A DNA stretch of 64,000 nucleotides, from contig NZ_JBLZPK010000019.1 of the NCBI RefSeq assembly GCF_049199905.1, forward strand, positions 12,987 to 76,986, read 5' to 3'. Position 1 is the first letter of the stretch. Every line of letters starts with the position of its first letter. Under the pieces are notes generated by a model that searched no databases, was not told the DNA's origin, and saw only the letters and a list, made by a program, of their open reading frames with translations. Shown here piece by piece: positions 62,111 to 64,000 of the stretch. The DNA is from Shinella sp032095155 (GTDB lineage: Bacteria; Pseudomonadota; Alphaproteobacteria; Rhizobiales; Rhizobiaceae). A program made the position numbers and the translations under genes.

Positions 62111-62419
62111 ATGTGTGAGGTTTTTGCGGGCCAGGACCCGCAACGCTACCGCCCCGTCAACCGTTCGGTGCGGATTGGCGGGCATTCGACGAGCATTCAG
62201 CTTGAAGCGGCTTTCTGGGTGTTGATCGACGAAATCGCGGCCGGTCAAGGCATGTCGACGTCGCGCTTTCTCTCAACGCTCTACGACGAGGCACTCGAGA
62301 TCAACGGCGCTGTATCGAATTTCGCCTCGCTTCTGCGCACGAGCTGTCTGATCCACCTGATGGGTGGCGCCGAAAAAAGCGACGTCGGCCGTAAGCTTCA
62401 TATCGTTGCTGCTGAGTAG
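62111..62419 (+). CDS. Ribbon-helix-helix (RHH_4-type) small protein
   Basis: A 102-residue protein with an RHH fold (about 17-65; RSVRIGGHSTSIQLEAAFW and AAGQGMSTSRFLSTLYDEAL) of the RHH_4 group. Such proteins bind DNA as dimers. GGAGGAT lies just before ATG 62111. No toxin or partner gene is next to it. The 210 bases upstream are a divergent gap with the glyoxalase gene and show no other gene. Confidence 0.8.
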   Translation: MCEVFAGQDPQRYRPVNRSVRIGGHSTSIQLEAAFWVLIDEIAAGQGMSTSRFLSTLYDEALEINGAVSNFASLLRTSCLIHLMGGAEKSDVGRKLHIVAAE

Positions 62420-62448
62420 CAGGTGATTGCGGCCTTCTGCCAACGAAT

Positions 62449-63756
62449 CTAGGGCTTGGCAGGTGGGGCAGACTGCTCATTCTCCTGAATGCCGCACCAA
62501 TCCGCCGCAAAGAGGGCCAGCGTCTTCGTGACACGCCGCAGCGAGGACAGGTTGACGCGTTCGTCGATGCCGTGGATGTTTTCCGTGATGGGGCCGTAGA
62601 CGAGTGAGGGGATGTTGCCGTGTACGGAAAACACGGCGGCGTCGAGATAGCAGGCCATCACGTAGGCATCGAGATCCGTGCCGGAATGCGTTGCGGCATG
62701 AGCGCTGCGCAGTGTCTTCTCGGCGTCCGTGCCTTCAGGCAGTTCATAGCCGGCATGCATGACACCGACCCAGCTGAGTGTGACCAGCCGTTCGCCGGCG
62801 AAGGCGGGATCTTCGGATTGAATAAGATCGATAAACGCTTCGACTTCACGCGCCCGGACCTTCGGGTCTTCTCCGGGATAGAACCCGATCCGCCCTTCCG
62901 CGACACAGTCGCTCGGGATCGAAGCGATCCAGTCGCCGCCTGAAATGGTGCCGATCGTCAATGCGACCGGATTGACGAGATCCTGGAACCAGCGTTTACC
63001 GGCCCGGTCGGCGATCCATTGGCGTTCGAGCACGCGCAAGTGACCGATCAGGCGGATCATCAGATCGATGGCGCTCTGGCCGGATTCCGGTTCACGCGGG
63101 TGCGCGGGACGCCCCCTGGTCTCCAGGCGGAACTTGATGACGCCGGCATTGGCGCGCACGAGCTGTTCGTCGGTTGGCTCGGGGCTGAGGACAGCATCAG
63201 CGGTAAAGCCGAGAGCAAAGGCGGTCGCCGCGCCGTTACCGGTAATCTCCTCTTCGACCACGGACTGCACCTGAACTTCGCCGCTGAGCGAAAGGCCCGC
63301 AGACGTGATGGCATCGAGAGCGAAAATCGAGGCCGCGAGGCCCGCCTTCATGTCGCCTGCGCCGCGCCCATAGAGCCAGTCGCCATCCCGGCGTGGCTCG
63401 AAGGGGGGTGATGCCCAACGGTCCTTGCTTCCCGCGGGCACGACGTCGACATGGGAATTGAAGGCGAGCGATCGGCCTCCATTGCCGGTGGAGGTTTTAA
63501 GACCCACGAGGTTCCAGCTGTTGTCGTAATTCACCGTTGTCGGCGAAAAGGCAGGGTGCTCGCCTATCTTGGAAGAATCGGTTCGGAAACGGCTGACTGT
63601 GAAGCCACGATCCGTCAGCGCTTTCGCGATGAAGTCCTGTGCTGCGGCTTCCTCTGTGCGAAGCGATTGGAAGCCTATCAGCGTCTCAAGGAATTCGACC
63701 TGTTCGTCAAAAAGCCGATCAACGGCGGCGATGATCCGGTCATGTGCAGATGTCAT
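62449..63756 (-). CDS. M20 family ArgE/DapE-type deacylase
   Basis: A 435-residue metal-dependent amidohydrolase. The metal ligands are in FNSHVDVVPAG (His, Asp), GRGAGDMKAG (Asp), VVEEEITG (Glu-Glu) and a late ENIHGIDERV (His). This is the ArgE/DapE/acetylornithine-deacetylase-like group, acting on N-acyl amino acids or similar. ATG 63756 is chosen over an upstream frame. It lies downstream of a class III aminotransferase gene; the pair may degrade an N-acylated amino acid or an omega-amino acid. Confidence 0.9.
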   Translation of the reverse strand: MTSAHDRIIAAVDRLFDEQVEFLETLIGFQSLRTEEAAAQDFIAKALTDRGFTVSRFRTDSSKIGEHPAFSPTTVNYDNSWNLVGLKTSTGNGGRSLAFNSHVDVVPAGSKDRWASPPFEPRRDGDWLYGRGAGDMKAGLAASIFALDAITSAGLSLSGEVQVQSVVEEEITGNGAATAFALGFTADAVLSPEPTDEQLVRANAGVIKFRLETRGRPAHPREPESGQSAIDLMIRLIGHLRVLERQWIADRAGKRWFQDLVNPVALTIGTISGGDWIASIPSDCVAEGRIGFYPGEDPKVRAREVEAFIDLIQSEDPAFAGERLVTLSWVGVMHAGYELPEGTDAEKTLRSAHAATHSGTDLDAYVMACYLDAAVFSVHGNIPSLVYGPITENIHGIDERVNLSSLRRVTKTLALFAADWCGIQENEQSAPPAKP

Positions 63757-63786
63757 TGGCAGCCTTACAACGATGCGCGTTGCGAC

Positions 63787-63808
63787 GGGGCAGCGTAGCG
63801 GCTGCCCC
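63787..63808. promoter_or_regulatory. Perfect hairpin between aminotransferase and M20 genes
   Basis: GGGGCAGC (63787-63794) and GCTGCCCC (63801-63808) with a 6-base loop. There is a short T-run on the plus side only, so for the minus-strand operon it is more likely an intercistronic hairpin than a terminator. Confidence 0.45.
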
Positions 63809-63825
63809 GCTCTTTTCAAGCAGGC

Positions 63826-64000
63826 TTAGCCGAGAATGGCTTTCACGGCGCCGGCTGTTGCCTTGACGACGATATCGGCCTCCTCGCGGGTGAGGCATAG
63901 CGGCGGGGCGAAGCCGAGGATATCACCCTGCGGCATGGCGCGGCCGATGACGCCGCGTTCGAGAAGGGCGGCCGAGATCTGCGGGCCGATCTTTTTGCCC
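63826..64000 (-). CDS. C-terminus of a class III aminotransferase (partial)
   Basis: About 57 codons and the stop (TAA at 63826-63828). The end reads ...ISAALLERGVIGRAMPQ, then GDILGFAPPLCLTREEAD. This matches the C-terminal domain of PLP-dependent class III aminotransferases (omega-amino acid:pyruvate type), where an 'aPPL..t.ee.d' block is typical. The PLP lysine is outside the window. It starts off the right edge, on the same strand as the M20 gene. Confidence 0.75.
   Translation of the reverse strand, partial: GKKIGPQISAALLERGVIGRAMPQGDILGFAPPLCLTREEADIVVKATAGAVKAILG

Noticed and set aside
1..64000. tRNA, rRNA, prophage or replication origin
   Set aside because: No tRNA-like fold, rRNA sequence, phage structural gene, repABC or dnaA-box cluster was noticed on reading both strands.

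Overview
The window looks like an accessory (chromid, plasmid or island-type) region of a GC-rich alphaproteobacterium, most likely Rhizobiaceae (Rhizobium, Agrobacterium, Ensifer or Shinella type). The reasons are the density of ribose-type ABC uptake operons, a LOV histidine kinase under an EcfG-type stress promoter, HWE/HisKA_2 and hybrid kinases, a DUF6481 protein, a TIGR01459 HAD protein and a rhizobial-type IS3 element. The genus cannot be fixed from the sequence alone. No rRNA, tRNA, CRISPR array, origin or intact mobile element was seen.

Layout. (1) 1-6.1 kb: a GntR-controlled divergent locus with an LDH2-type dehydrogenase and the start of a probable iron-type alcohol dehydrogenase on the left strand, and a sugar ABC transporter plus a DJ-1/PfpI protein on the right. 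(2) 6.2-15.7 kb: a signalling island. It holds a hybrid histidine kinase whose N-terminus is a ParD-like ribbon-helix-helix domain, a LOV (blue-light) kinase with a coupled single-domain receiver, a decayed IS3 element, a second single receiver and a second hybrid kinase. A frameshifted relic of the cupredoxin gene found at 57.7 kb lies at its left edge. (3) 15.8-21.6 kb: an M81 (MlrC-like) peptidase, a polar amino-acid ABC transporter and a divergent LysR regulator. (4) 21.7-31.9 kb: a divergent DeoR-controlled sugar regulon with a D-tagatose/D-psicose 3-epimerase-like enzyme, an ABC transporter, two FGGY kinases, a class II aldolase and a HAD phosphatase. (5) 32-35 kb: an ArsB-like permease, an MFS transporter and a second relic of the same IS. 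(6) 35.1-46.3 kb: a second DeoR regulon with an LsrF-type aldolase/thiolase, an aldolase-SDR fusion, an ABC transporter, an FGGY kinase and a GlpD-like dehydrogenase. (7) 46.4-51.7 kb: a 1,704-residue autotransporter with internal repeats. (8) 51.8-55.9 kb: ADH, cupin, cyclophilin-like and MFS genes with a divergent LysR gene. (9) 56-64 kb: a cold-shock gene with a long leader, three small genes, cupredoxin, cytochrome b561, a GMC dehydrogenase complex interrupted by a 187-base assembly gap, glyoxalase I, an RHH protein, an M20 deacylase and the end of a class III aminotransferase.

How the parts work together. Three ribose-type ABC systems each sit with their own regulator and catabolic genes, mostly joined by 4-base stop/start overlaps. 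This suggests three separately induced pathways for sugars, polyols or related compounds. Perfect hairpins follow all three sugar-binding-protein genes, a layout that usually stabilises the binding-protein segment of the mRNA. The signalling genes probably feed the general stress response, because the LOV kinase has an EcfG-type promoter.

The points most worth a second look are the RHH-kinase fusion, the stress promoter on the LOV kinase, the LsrF-containing polyol-like operon that lacks the other Lsr parts, the epimerase/two-kinase/aldolase/phosphatase regulon, the cupredoxin relic, and a hairpin that hides the ribosome-binding site of a small gene at 57.2 kb.
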